Shown: positions 13,183 to 38,670 of the stretch, piece after piece
Numbering within the stretch: position 1 is the stretch's first letter
How the letters are laid out: each line of letters opens with the position of its first letter
The notes under the pieces: model-generated
What the model was told of the DNA's origin: nothing
Database searches by the model: none
The model's input: only the letters and a program-made list of their open reading frames with translations
Origin: Balanoglossus misakiensis
Lineage: Eukaryota > Hemichordata
Reading direction: 5' to 3'
Assembly: GCA_040954595.2 (NCBI GenBank)
Contig: CM082597.2
Span: 2,170,001 to 2,234,000 of the forward strand
Length of the DNA stretch: 64,000 nucleotides
Position numbers and translations under genes: made by a program

Positions 13183-16100
13183 TTGGGCCATTTTGAACAT
13201 TTTTCATGGGTTATACATCATGATTTTTTTTTCAAAAAATGACAAATTTTCACTTGCCGAATTTTCATATTTTGGGCCTCTTTGGACATTTTTCATGGGT
13301 TAACCATCATGGTTTTTGTCGAAAAACCACGAATTTTCGAGTTGCCGGATTTCGAGATTTTCGGCCTTTTTCAACATTTGTCATGGGTTAACCATCATGG
13401 TTTTTGTCGAAAAACCACGAATTTTCGAGTTGCCGGATTTCGAGATTTTCGGCCTTTTTCAACATTTTTCATGGGTTAACCATCATGGTTTTTGTCGAAA
13501 AACCACGAATTTTCGAGTTGCCGGATTTCGAGATTTTCGGCCTTTTTCAACATTTTTCATGGGTTAACCATCATGGTTTTTGTCGAAAAACCGCGAATTT
13601 TCGAGTTGCCGGATTTCGAGATTTTCGGCCTTTTTCAACATTTTTCATGTGTTAACCATCATGGTTTTTGTCGAAAAACCGCGAATTTTCGAGTTGCCGA
13701 ATTTCGAGATTTTCGGCCGATTTGAGCATTTTTCATGTGTTAACCATCATGGTTTTTGTCGAAAAACCGCGAATTTTCGAGTTGCCGAATTTCGAGATTT
13801 TCGGCCGATTTGAGCATTTTTCATGGGTTAACCATCATGGTTTTTGTCGAAAAACCGCGAATTTTCGAGTTGCCGAATTTCGAGATTTTCGGCCGATTTG
13901 AACATTTTTCATGGGTTAACCATCATGGTTTTTGTCGAAAAACCGCGAATTTTCGGGTTGCCGAATTTCGAGATTTTCGGCCGATTTGAACATTTTTCAT
14001 GGGTTAACCATCATGGTTTTTGTCGAAAAACCGCGAATTTTCGAGTTGCCGAATTTCGAGATTTTCGGCCGATTTGAACATTTTTCATGGGTTAACCATC
14101 ATGGTTTTTGTCGAAAAACCGCGAATTTTCGAGTTGCCGAATTTCGAGATTTTCGGCCGATTTGAACATTTTTCATGGGTTAACCATCATGGTTTTTGTC
14201 GAAAAACCGCGAATTTTCGAGTTGCCGAATTCCGAGATTTTCGGCCGATTTGAACATTTTTCATGGGTTAACCATCATGGTTTTTGTCGAAAAACCGCGA
14301 ATTTTCGAGTTGCCAAATTTCGAGATTTTCGGCCGATTTGAACATTTTTCATGGGTTAACCATCATGGTTTTTGTCGGAAAACCGCGAATTTTCGAGTTG
14401 CCGAATTTCGAGATTTTCGGCCGATTTGAACATTTTTCATGGGTTAACCATCATGGTTTTTGTCGGAAAACCGCGAATTTTCGAGTTGCCGAATTTCGAG
14501 ATTTTCGGCCGATTTGAACATTTTTCATGGGTTAACCATCATGGTTTTTGTCGAAAAACCGCGAATTTTCGAGTTGCCGAATTTCGAGATTTTCGGCCGA
14601 TTTGAACATTTTTCATGGGTTAACCATCATGGTTTTTGTCGAAAAACCGCGAATTTTCGAGTTGCCGAATTTCGAGATTTTCGGCCGATTTGAACATTTT
14701 TCATGGGTTAACCATCATGGTTTTTGTCGAAAAACCGCGAATTTTCGAGTTGCCGAATTTCGAGATTTTCGGCCGATTTGAACATTTTTCATGGGTTAAC
14801 CATCATGGTTTTTGTCGAAAAACCGCGAATTTTCGAGTTGCCGAATTTCGAGATTTTCGGCCGATTTGAACATTTTTCATGGGTTAACCATCATGGTTTT
14901 TGTCGAAAAACCGCGAATTTTCGAGTTGCCGAATTTCGAGATTTTCGGCCGATTTGAACATTTTTCATGGGTTAACCATCATGGTTTTTGTCGAAAAACC
15001 GCGAATTTTCGAGTTGCCGAAATTTCGAGATTTTCGGCCGATTTGAACATTTTTCATGGGTTAACCATCATGGTTTTTGTCGAAAAACCGCGAATTTTCG
15101 AGTTGCCGAATTTCGAGATTTTCGGCCGATTTGAACATTTTTCATGGGTTAACCATCATGGTTTTTGTCGAAAAACCGCGAATTTTCGAGTTGCCGAATT
15201 TCGAGATTTTCGGCCGATTTGAACATTTTTCATGGGTTAACCATCATGGTTTTTGTCGAAAAACCGCGAATTTTCGAGTTGCCGAATTTCGAGATTTTCG
15301 GCCGATTTGAACATTTTTCATGGGTTAACCATCATGGTTTTTGTCGAAAAACCGCGAATTTTCGAGTTGCCGAATTTCGAGATTTTCGGCCGATTTGAAC
15401 ATTTTTCATGGGTTAACCATCATGGTTTTTGTCGAAAAACCGCGAATTTTCGAGTTGCCGAATTTCGAGATTTTCGGCCGATTTGAACATTTTTCATGGG
15501 TTAACCATCATGGTTTTTGTCGAAAAACCGCGAATTTTCGAGTTGCCGAATTCGAGATTTTCGGCCGATTTGAACATTTTTCATGGGTTAACCATCATGG
15601 TTTTTGTCGAAAAACCGCGAATTTTCGAGTTGCCGAATTTCGAGATTTTCGGCCGATTTGAACATTTTTCATGGGTTAACCATCATGGTTTTTGTCGAAA
15701 ACCGCGAATTTTCGAGTTGCCGAATTTCGAGATTTTCGGCCGATTTGAACATTTTTCATGGGTTAACCATCATGGTTTTTGTCGAAAAACCGCGAATTTT
15801 CGAGTTGCCGAATTTCGAGATTTTCGGCCGATTTGAACATTTTTCATGGGTTAACCATCATGGTTTTTGTCGAAAAACCGCGAATTTTCGAGTTGCCGAA
15901 TTTCGAGATTTTCGGCCGATTTGAACATTTTTCATGGGTTAACCATCATGGTTTTTGTCGAAAAACCGCGAATTTTCGAGTTGCCGAATTTCGAGATTTT
16001 CGGCCGATTTGAACATTTTTCATGGGTTAACCATCATGGTTTTTGTCGAAAAACCGCGAATTTTCGAGTTGCCGAATTTCGAGATTTTCGGCCGATTTGA

Positions 16101-16734
16101 ACATTTTTCATGGGTTAACCATCATGGTTTTTGTCGAAAACCGCGAATTTTCGAGTTGCCGAATTTCGAGATTTTCGGCCGATTTGAACATTTTTCATGG
16201 GTTAACCATCATGGTTTTTGTCGAAAAACCGCGAATTTTCGAGTTGCCGAATTTCGAGATTTTCGGCCGATTTGAACATTTTTCATGGGTTAACCATCAT
16301 GGTTTTTGTCGAAAAACCGCGAATTTTCGAGTTGCCGAATTTCGAGATTTTCGGCCGATTTGAACATTTTTCATGGTTAACCATCATGGTTTTTGTCGAA
16401 AACCGCGAATTTTCGAGTTGCCGAATTTCGAGATTTTCGGCCGATTTGAACATTTTTCATGGGTTAACCATCACGAGATGTGTTTTTGTCTGAAAAACCG
16501 CGAATTTTCGAGTTGCCGAATTTCGAGATTTTCGGCCGATTTGAACATTTTTCATGGTTAACCATCATGGTTTTTGTCGAAAAACCGCGAATTTTCGAGT
16601 TGCCGAATTCGAGATTTTCGGCCGATTTGAACATTTTTCATGGGTTAACCATCATGGTTTTTGTCGAAAAACCGCGAATTTTTCGAGTTGCCGAATTTTG
16701 AGATTTTCGGCCGATTTGAACATTTTTCATGGGT
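13183..16734. repeat. 88-bp satellite array
   Basis: About 39 near-regular 88-bp units run from roughly 13265 to the N gap, preceded by one strongly diverged unit from about 13183. Each unit carries GGTTAACCATCATGGTTTTT, a poly-A/T box and two related internal segments (CGAATTTTCGAG and CGAATTTCGAG). The left-edge units differ (CCACG for CCGCG, CTTTTTCAACA for CGATTTGAACA), then units with GAGCA, then a highly homogenised body. The 88-bp period is not a multiple of three, so the recurring open frames of about 77 codons are artefacts. The array ends at the gap, so its true length is unknown. Confidence 0.98.
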
Positions 16735-16834
16735 NNNNNNNNNNNNNNNNNNNNNNNNNNNNNNNNNNNNNNNNNNNNNNNNNNNNNNNNNNNNNNNNNN
16801 NNNNNNNNNNNNNNNNNNNNNNNNNNNNNNNNNN
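16735..16834. other. Assembly gap of 100 N
   Basis: Exactly 100 N, the usual placeholder for a gap of unknown size. It sits at the end of the satellite array, and SRCR coding sequence resumes 36 bp after it. Confidence 0.98.
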
Positions 16835-16870
16835 ATGCGTATCGACATGAGCAAGGAGATATAGACTTAC

Positions 16871-30106
<13,236 letters not shown>

Positions 30107-32123
30107 TATTGTAAAAGATAAGCTGCAAAAAATAACAAAAAAATGCACGCACATTAATTTTGCTACAAGCGTAAGAAACATTACTTACAATGTATGCATG
30201 CATGTGTGTATCATATGTGTGTATCATAGAGGGATGTGTATGTTTATCGATATACACAAATTCCAGGGTCTCATAAATGTCACATCTCCACGTGAACTTG
30301 ACATTGCCTAGTAGAAGGTCCAATGACAGAAATTGATGATACTCGACGAACGACAAAAGTGTGATAAACAGACTTATTGAACCATAACGACGCAGCGCAA
30401 ATAAACACGAGTGTCGACGTCGAATTCGTTTTAGCCGCCGTCACTCATCTTACCGATGCCTCGTTGATACGGAGCGCACGTTGGCGACAACTGGAGCAAA
30501 GTTGGACGCTGTGTGGACTACAGGCATGGCTGGGCTCACAGAACAGACAGAGCGTTGCTTCTAGTAGCGCTAGCGCAAGCCAAGTAGCACTTTGTGATAG
30601 GCCCTACGGTTCTACTGGAAGATCAGATATGTCACTTTGGCAATTAACTTTCTCAACACGGTCGCCTCACTTAACCTTGCCGCGACATAACATACCAACG
30701 CGCAACCCGAGATTGTTCAAATCACGCAATACTTTTCCCGCGCCAGACCACGTGTTCGCGAGGAACGAAGACGTCTTTTCGGGAGCCGGGCGAGATTTAT
30801 GAAACCTCTCCGACACAAGAGAATATTTCTTGCGGTTGCAAGATTTATCAGACAGGCATGATGCTATGCGTGTGTCACAGTAACAAGCATAATATCGTAC
30901 AACTACGCCTTCGAGATTTTTTGCATCTCAAGTAACGATGTCGAGGTTAATGCTAAATATCGCTGTGACAAATTGAAAGACGATCCGACACGTTCTGCTT
31001 GCAATATTACCGAACATACCCGACCTGTGACGAGGGCCGGGTCAAGATTCCCGGATGCGCGGCTGACGAAACTATTTCCATTCCTCGTTTCAAATGAAAA
31101 AGAGACCAGTTGACCCCCGATGGGAAAGGTCGAATTACGAGGAATTAGAGAAGCAATAATTTTCTCTCAAGACATAATTCTGGGTGGTATGGCGAATCAT
31201 TCTTTCCTTGTCCACTAAGCGTATTGCCGGGACTACTGCCGTCGGTTTGAATGTCTTTTGAGAAACATGCGTACGTCGACCACAAGAATTGATTGGAGGA
31301 CTTTCAGACAAGGAATGTACCGTTTTAAGTCACTCAATACACGTAATTTATCTCTCCGATATCATCAAGGTTCTTAAATAGCCATTTCCACACCAGGCTG
31401 AGGTCTACCAAAAATCGAGGTTCTTACGTTATCTACACATCAAAACAACTCAAGTTTCTAACTTAAAGTATTTGAAGAAACCAAGTCTACCTGAGGGACA
31501 GTAAGAAAATCTGGCGCGTCGGAACATTTCAGATTTTCAGTTAAAAGGGAGATCAGGTTCGGTTGACTGACAAAAAACATATCACCATATATTGCCGACA
31601 GTTGGAAGGCGACGGTGAAGTAACTTGCTCGAGTTTTCTACGTGCGTTGATACACGGTCATCAGAACGAAATGTTTAGATAATAGCACGTAATAAACATA
31701 ACATCTTTCATAATTTGGATAACAAACATTTTTGTTTAAAATATGCTAGGCCAGGGAGAGACCGTTGTTAGACTGAGATATTTCGTCTTAATTAATGAGT
31801 TCCATACTGACGCAACGGCAAATCACTAAAGAGCTCTGTCCACGCATTCCACGTGGTTTATTTTTGCTCGCGTAAAAATTTAAAATATTAATAATTTGCG
31901 TCACTGCTCAGGGGCGATGTAATAATCGATTTCACAATTGTAAAATTAGACCCAATGCGCGACGTGCCAGGTCAATAGGACAAAAAAGAAAAAACCTGAG
32001 TCATTTCAATTATCACCACAAGGCATCAGCCTGGGTAACAAGTAAAAACAAAAGAAATGCAAAAATATTATGGTAGATGTATTGACAAAACCAAGACTAA
32101 AACAGACAAAAATTCACATACAT

Positions 32124-32215
32124 AATTATGTATATACATGTACATACGTACGCACATACATACATACATACACACACCTACACGCGCGCACACACGCACG
32201 CATACATGCACCGGA
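32124..32215. repeat. TACA/CACA-type microsatellite
   Basis: Degenerate run of ATAC, ACAT and ACGC units producing alternating purine-pyrimidine sequence. Confidence 0.75.
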
Positions 32216-35200
32216 TACAGGTACATGTCCCATGATCGACTCTCAGACTGGACGGACACGTTGAACAACCATACACGCTTTATTCTTAGCCCCGTTGGTA
32301 GTGACACCTGGTCACGTTATACATGTATTACGTAACAGCATCGATAAGCATTCATGACACCACTTACCACCCATCCAATCGGCCACCCAAACCATCATCA
32401 TAATTGGTGAACCAAACTCGTCTCTTTCTACACATCTTTCCCACGCATTCAAACCCTTGCCAGCTTTACGTGTTCGTCTGCACACAATCGGGTCTTCGCG
32501 GTTGAACCCACCGAGGATGAGGCGACATGTGCACCGCGTCAAACCCCACACCCTGTAAGACATCCACGTCACCCGTGACAGCTCGGCTGCTCAAATTTAT
32601 TTTCATAACAATGCGAGGAGCAAGACTTCCCTGGCTGCAGACACTTTTGGCATAATTAAACAAACAAATACGGCACAACTTCTGGAATTCACTTGTTGCA
32701 TGGAGTTCACCCGCGTCTAATTGGACTTACGTGCTCAAAGACACACATGTGGGCGCCTTGAGAACGGCGAAGATTAATTTGCGCGTTCGTTAACTATATT
32801 TGGACTTCCCCGTCTAGGAACCCTGGCGATATAGCCACCTTGAACCTTCGCCTTGAAACAACAATGAACACCCGGCTTGATGTCTATCAGCTAGAATGAA
32901 ATGTGGTCTTATATGCATCATTAGCTGAAGAAAAGTCTGTCAAATACCGAAACGGCGTACCAAGTATCTGTAGGTGCGCATGTGCACACACCTGTACCAA
33001 GCAGTGCTATACAGCGCCCTCTATGTTTCGCCACTGAAACGACCACACGCATATTGAGGAGTGAGGACTTAGACATTCATAGATGCAAAAAAACAGACTT
33101 ATCAAAGAGAGATATAGCTAATAATGATCGCCTACGTCTGCCACTGTTTACATTCATTTGGGACGAATTACCTAATCGGAAACTCTATTTAAACAGTCGA
33201 GTTGGTCTGCCTTAGAATTTGATCACACCAATGGCCGGCCAATCCGGTGCATTCGCTCGCGAAATTAGAAGTGTTTCATTTCATTTCATTGCATTCCGTC
33301 ACCGTTCTTTCGAGGAAGTTATTAGATTATTCATTCCAAACATAATTAAGGGTGATAATCACCAACAAAGATCAAGGAATCCGTTATGGGTTGACCACTG
33401 AAATATCCACTTGAAGGCATGTGACATTAACTAGCGCAGTTGAAATTTTTCTTTGGTCGGTGCCGTGGTCTCAAAATTTTTGGCCAATTTCTTCTGGTTA
33501 CGCGTTTGGTTATGTCGGAAATTCCATAGGCTCATAAACTCAAGAGACAGTTTCACATTGATAAAAGCCGGTCCCTAACTAGACTATGGGTCCTTCAAAA
33601 GGTCGCTTAAGGACACTATCGCACGAGGTGTCAGTTATCAGCAATAAAACCAAATTACGTGATCGCCGCGAGTCTCGTACTTGACCCGAGAATTCCTCGC
33701 GCTGACGCGACCGTTACTCGTCGCCAATAAAAATGTGTTTTTAGTGCTTTACGATTATGATCCATTTTATTTACTTTGTGTTTGTTTGTTCTTAAATCGC
33801 CTACTAAATTATATATCCCCCACCTGACATTAATCATGGTGACCGACAGGCGACATTTTGCCCCTTCATAACCGCAACTGGTCGCCGAAGGACATTTTTT
33901 TCGAAAGTGTCGGCCATCTGTGGGGGCGGGAATTTTTTTCTCGCGTACAGCGTTGATTTATAAACACTGTTGACTTTCATTGCTTCTACTTTGCCGTCTC
34001 CAATACACTTTTTGCCGGCACATGTATACACTATAGTCCGCATGGATTGTTCGGCACCGATCGTGACAAATTCGGGTGTGTCCGGTGAAAAATCTGGACT
34101 GAAAATTTCAATAAACGTCCATTTTCTTTGATTTTCCTGCGATACATATAAGATACATGCGTATAACATCTAGTACGACATTCCCTGAAATTGTCATTTG
34201 ATTTTGAAATGCCCTTTAACCACATAACCCCAGCTATCTGTACCATCCCGATCGATATTTCAACCGTATTGTGTTTATAACGGTGACACATACATTGAGG
34301 TCTTCAAAATAAGTGGGTCGGGCTGCACTGATAGCATTCTCATGAAGCGCATCGGACACTTATGATGTTGATCTAAAACTGATATCCCAGTGGCGCATAT
34401 ATTCGTCAACTTCAAATTGATCTCCCGGTGGGACACATTTTTTGTCTTCGCGGCGTGAGATTCTCCTCAATGTCAACATCCATATGTACTCGGCGGGAAT
34501 AAATTTCAATATGTCTGGGGTCGCGTTAACAACATATTTAAACTTCACCGGGTACTTATTTTTGAAAGGGAACGGTACTTTTCACAGCATAGGGGTCCAA
34601 TGTTGTACATCTATACAATGGTCTAAACTTTCGGTAGGGTGGAGTGGACATGGTCTCTATGTAAATGATCTACCGTAACGCCAGGTCGTTAGATCGGTGA
34701 CCAAAATCAGGGGTGGGTAGGGGTGGGGTGAGAGTGGGGCGGTGATGTGGCGGACCTGGGTAGGTCTGGTCACACTGGTCTGCGTGGCCGCCTTGCCTGA
34801 AGCTGTCCGCCACTCAAACGACATGAAGCGACACACGACACGCATACTTTGCAGTAGCCAATCGACCAAATCCACAATCGAGAATTCCCCTGCATTCAAC
34901 GGTAACAGAGACTCTTCAATCGCTGATTATATGATTTTTGTGGACTCAATATCCATGGGCGCTGCCGTCTCAGACAAGGCTCCGCGATAGTTAATCTGTT
35001 TTATACGACGTTAATCCGTCGACGCTCTCGACTGCGCCGATGGAACAGAGACACGTTTTACTGAAGTGAAATTGTCCATAAAATCCGCTGACAAGACCTT
35101 GCCTATAACCGGTCTAAATCAAGCTCTGCGCAAGTGGCTCTACACTATCTTTTGCATAAAGTAGAACAGAAGAAAAGCGTCCCTACAAATATTAAGCAAA

Positions 35201-36355
35201 ATCCGTCCTCACCTTAGATAAACTGTCACAGAGTCGAAACTATTCGTTGTCCGTGTACTTGCTCTTCTTCGGAAAGTCCCAACGTACGATTAACCGCACA
35301 GAAGCACGCAAAGAGAAACGGCTAGACAGTCCTTCCGAATACGTGTGCAAATCCTGTTCGTGGTGACCCCAGTTATAACTCTGTTCTTCGCAACAACTTG
35401 GAGAGCTTCGTCGCAGGCCTACCATCGAAAAAGAAAACACGACGTTAAACGGTTATTTCGCAACATAAATACGCTGAGGCGCACAGGCCATAATTTTTTA
35501 TATATGTAAATTTAACTCCGCGACCGGAGTTTGTTTATGTGCATAGGTAAAACTTTATCCAATCGCCTGCTCACTGTCCCGGTTAAAGACTACCCCTGCA
35601 TGTAAACTGTCTTCGGCTGGGTAGATGAACTTTTGCACTGAATTCATAGCGACAGCGCAAGTCAGTGGTTGAAACTAGAGGTTATCTATTCGTTGAAGGA
35701 AAATTATTTCGAGGTTGAAACCTGATTATCCTCTTTGCGCTTGCAGATTATTCGTGGCATACAAGTGAACTCATTTTCAACCATGTGAGATCAGGTGACA
35801 TGCGTCCGTCTAGTTTTATTCGTTAATTAAATCATCAAAATATAACAAATTTAGTTATTAAACGATGTAGTTTACTTATCTACATAAAATGGTGTTATTA
35901 TCTCATAGAAGTGTGTGTTATGGACGTAACAGGAATATGCAGCATGAGATAAAGTCCAAACGATATCTAAAATAGTTTGCCGTTTAGACAGGGTGTCGAC
36001 ATTAACACTTTCGATAGAGATAGCAACGCGCCGTCGACGGAAGGGTTGTCATGGCAATACGCTATGCTCATCCAGGGAGACGCGGAACAGCTGACGTCAA
36101 CTATGCGGAGAATTTTCTTCATATCGAGGGGGTGTCTCATGTAGTGTGTGGCTGAAATAGGAATCTTGAACTCTAGATTTGCCCCTCTCCGCGCGAAACG
36201 ACAAAAATCACATGTAGACCAACACATCCAGCTGTCCATAGTGAAACAAACGTACTGCACGAAACCAAATCGAAGTTTAAGACACGAGGGCGCTACTTGG
36301 CAGTGTTTAAACACTTTCACGCAAGAAAAGTTGACGATAGGCTATAAGGCACACA

Positions 36356-36372
36356 CTATCTATCTATCTATC

Positions 36373-36403
<31 letters not shown>

Positions 36404-36437
36404 CATCATCATCACCTTCACCTTTACCACCACCACC

Positions 36438-36489
<52 letters not shown>

Positions 36490-36520
36490 CCATCATCATC
36501 ATTATCATCATCATCATCAT
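36356..36520. repeat. Compound ATCT - CAC - CAT microsatellite
   Basis: A pure ATCT block (about 36356-36405) is followed by CAC and CAT trinucleotide blocks up to about 36520. The Pro/Ser-rich translation of this stretch is a microsatellite artefact. Confidence 0.95.
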
Positions 36521-37053
36521 TTATTTGACCACCTGTCCAATCTCCAAAAAAGGAGAAATACTAGACCAGGTCTCTAGCGTCAAAGGTAAGGGTCGTTCCA
36601 CGTATACGGCCACATGCTGCCTATCGTACGACCCATTCGTTTGTTTTCCTGTCTGCCAAACTTTCCGACTGGATCTCTTCAAAATCAAAAGTAAATTCTA
36701 CAACTGCTTGTAGTGTAGCCATCTGACGTATTTTCGAACTACCGAGGCGGATCGGTGCATTCTGATTGGTCGGCAAAAAGCAACATGCAAATTTAAGACT
36801 CGAAAAAGACAACGCTGTCACTGTATCTTAAAGAATTATATCCCGCCTCAAACTTATCTGTTTAATTTCAGTCTGCTGAAATATTCTCTTGTTATCAACA
36901 AAACTGTTAAATACAAAAGCGATATACTACCGCGCACAAGAAGCCGACTCCACTAACGGGCATTGACATCACGTGACCAGGGCTGTTGAAATTTTCTCAT
37001 GGGATGGTATTTGTATTATGATAAGGCATCTATATCGATCATTATTTGTTTAA

Positions 37054-37395
37054 CTTTCTTGCATTGTAGATTATCTTAGATCTCCGTGGGGTAGCGCTGA
37101 TTTCAACACATGATTTGGAGACATGGTATCTTGATGTTCTGCGATATCTCAAAATACGCTTGAGTAGACGCTGGCGCTCGGGGCGCCAAACAGAAATTGT
37201 CGAATTTGCTAAATATTCTCAGAATTTCTTGCATTATAGATTATCTTCGAACTCCGTGTGGTAGCGCTAAATTCAAAACATGATTTCGAGATGATCTTAT
37301 CTTGATATTCCTGTGGTATCTCAAAGCACGCTTGAATAGCCAATGTCGCTCAACTCACCAAACAGAAATTTTCGAATTTTACCGAATTTTCTCAG
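37054..37395. repeat. 170-bp imperfect tandem duplication
   Basis: TTCTTGCATTGTAGATTATC at 37056 recurs with one change at 37226. Shared blocks follow in the same order (CTCCGTG.GGTAGCGCT, ACATGATTT, TATCTTGAT, ATCTCAAA, CAAACAGAAATT, TTCTCAGAATTT). No coding potential or known family is apparent. Confidence 0.85.
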
Positions 37396-38325
37396 AATTT
37401 CAGTTTAATTTGATATACAGTTAATGTACGCCGTGATTGAATATCTGTCTGCCAAGTAATATGGGCGGAGTGTGAGAAAACTCAGTGGTTTATGCGAGAT
37501 TTTCCCCTGGGATGTTTCCTCAAATAAAATGGCGCGGTCGAACGTCTGGCAGTTAAGTGGTTTAATTCGTCCCCCGAGAACTAATACTTTTTTGAGTAGG
37601 CCAGTGAGACTAATCTAGATCCTCGATAAGACGGTATACAGTGTTAGCAAAATCTTCCAAGTAAAGGAATCCATTTCTCGCATCCATGCGTGTCTGTCAT
37701 CACGTTGTTTATTATGTCTGCTAAATCATTTTCGTCGGTCCACCGTTTTCCGGGCGGTGACGTCAACAGCCGCGACGACAATTTCGGCAACACCTACATT
37801 TAGTTGGAAAAACAACTGGTAAACTAACCATTTCTTGCAAGTCATATGTTGTATTGTTTGTACATACAACCCTAAAACTCGATGCCGGAGTTACTTTCTC
37901 GATGATACTGCGTCATCATCAGCTGATCTGTATATTGTTCCTACAAATAAACTCGGGTAAGATTCCGTTGATTTGGTCAATTTAGTTTTTGCGGGTAAAC
38001 AGAAAAGTGTGAATGACTTCCAGGATGTTACAAAAATAACCATTTAACAAAACAATGAGGGTATCGCCCCCTAAAAGACCTTTCACGCCATACTGATCAA
38101 TAAGTTCAAGTTTACGACATCCGCATAACACTACAATTTGGCTTCTACCGACGATTTTTTCGGCACTGTTATTTTTTCAGTTTCCGTTATTTAGAACTGA
38201 TGTTTATGAATTTATCTCGTTCAATAATGCAACCACTTAGTCTTTGTGATAACGAGCGCCATTGAGATAAAATTTATTGTCGTGTCAAGTACGTCTGTGT
38301 AAACTTGAAATCCGACAGAGTTCGT

Positions 38326-38390
38326 CGGCCAATAGACAATTGTTCGCCCATTGCGAGATCTCGCGAGACTTGGTTTATTACCGTAGCAAC
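38326..38390. promoter_or_regulatory. Promoter-like cluster: CCAAT, TCTCGCGAGA, X-box
   Basis: GGCCAATAG (about 38329), the palindromic TCTCGCGAGA at 38359-38368 and TTACCGTAGCAAC at 38378-38390 lie within 65 bp. TCTCGCGAGA is a known core-promoter motif in animals and the last resembles an RFX X-box. No transcript is visible on either side, so a promoter or a non-coding RNA start is inference. Confidence 0.35.
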
Positions 38391-38484
38391 GGTGTGCTGG
38401 CCAAGTAATACAAGTCAGGTTTTTTTACGAAACTAGCATAGGTCCATGCAGTTTAATAAATGTTGTGATATTTGTTCAGTTTAA

Positions 38485-38670
38485 AGGTATACAGTCACCT
38501 TCAACGTACATACGCCCATATATGGCTGAAATGGCGTATTTGAGCGTTCTAAAAGAACATATGGCGGCGCTCTTTTTTTCGCGTGTGCCACCCACTGAAA
38601 ATCTGTGATTGGCTAGATCTCAGTTTACCATGGTAACTATAGGTAATTTTCCATAGGTGACTGTATACCT
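38485..38670. mobile_element. 186-bp TTAA-flanked MITE
   Basis: The termini are perfect 16-bp inverted repeats AGGTATACAGTCACCT, flanked on both sides by TTAA (38481-38484 and 38671-38674). There is no coding capacity. A TTAA target duplication is characteristic of the piggyBac and Kolobok superfamilies; which one mobilised this copy cannot be decided. The interior carries TTTACCATGGTAAC (38624-38637), a palindrome resembling an RFX X-box. Confidence 0.92.

Noticed and set aside
13282-16700. Series of overlapping + frames of about 77-136 codons encoding a repeated Phe/Arg-rich peptide
   Set aside because: They are translations of the 88-bp satellite. The period is not a multiple of three, so the same peptide shifts frame from unit to unit and each frame soon hits a stop.
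13183-16734. CRISPR array
   Set aside because: Units are contiguous with no unique spacers, and the window is clearly eukaryotic.
36148-36528. 126-codon + frame with Ser/Pro-rich tail
   Set aside because: The tail is the translated ATCT/CAC/CAT microsatellite, and the start shows no recognisable domain.
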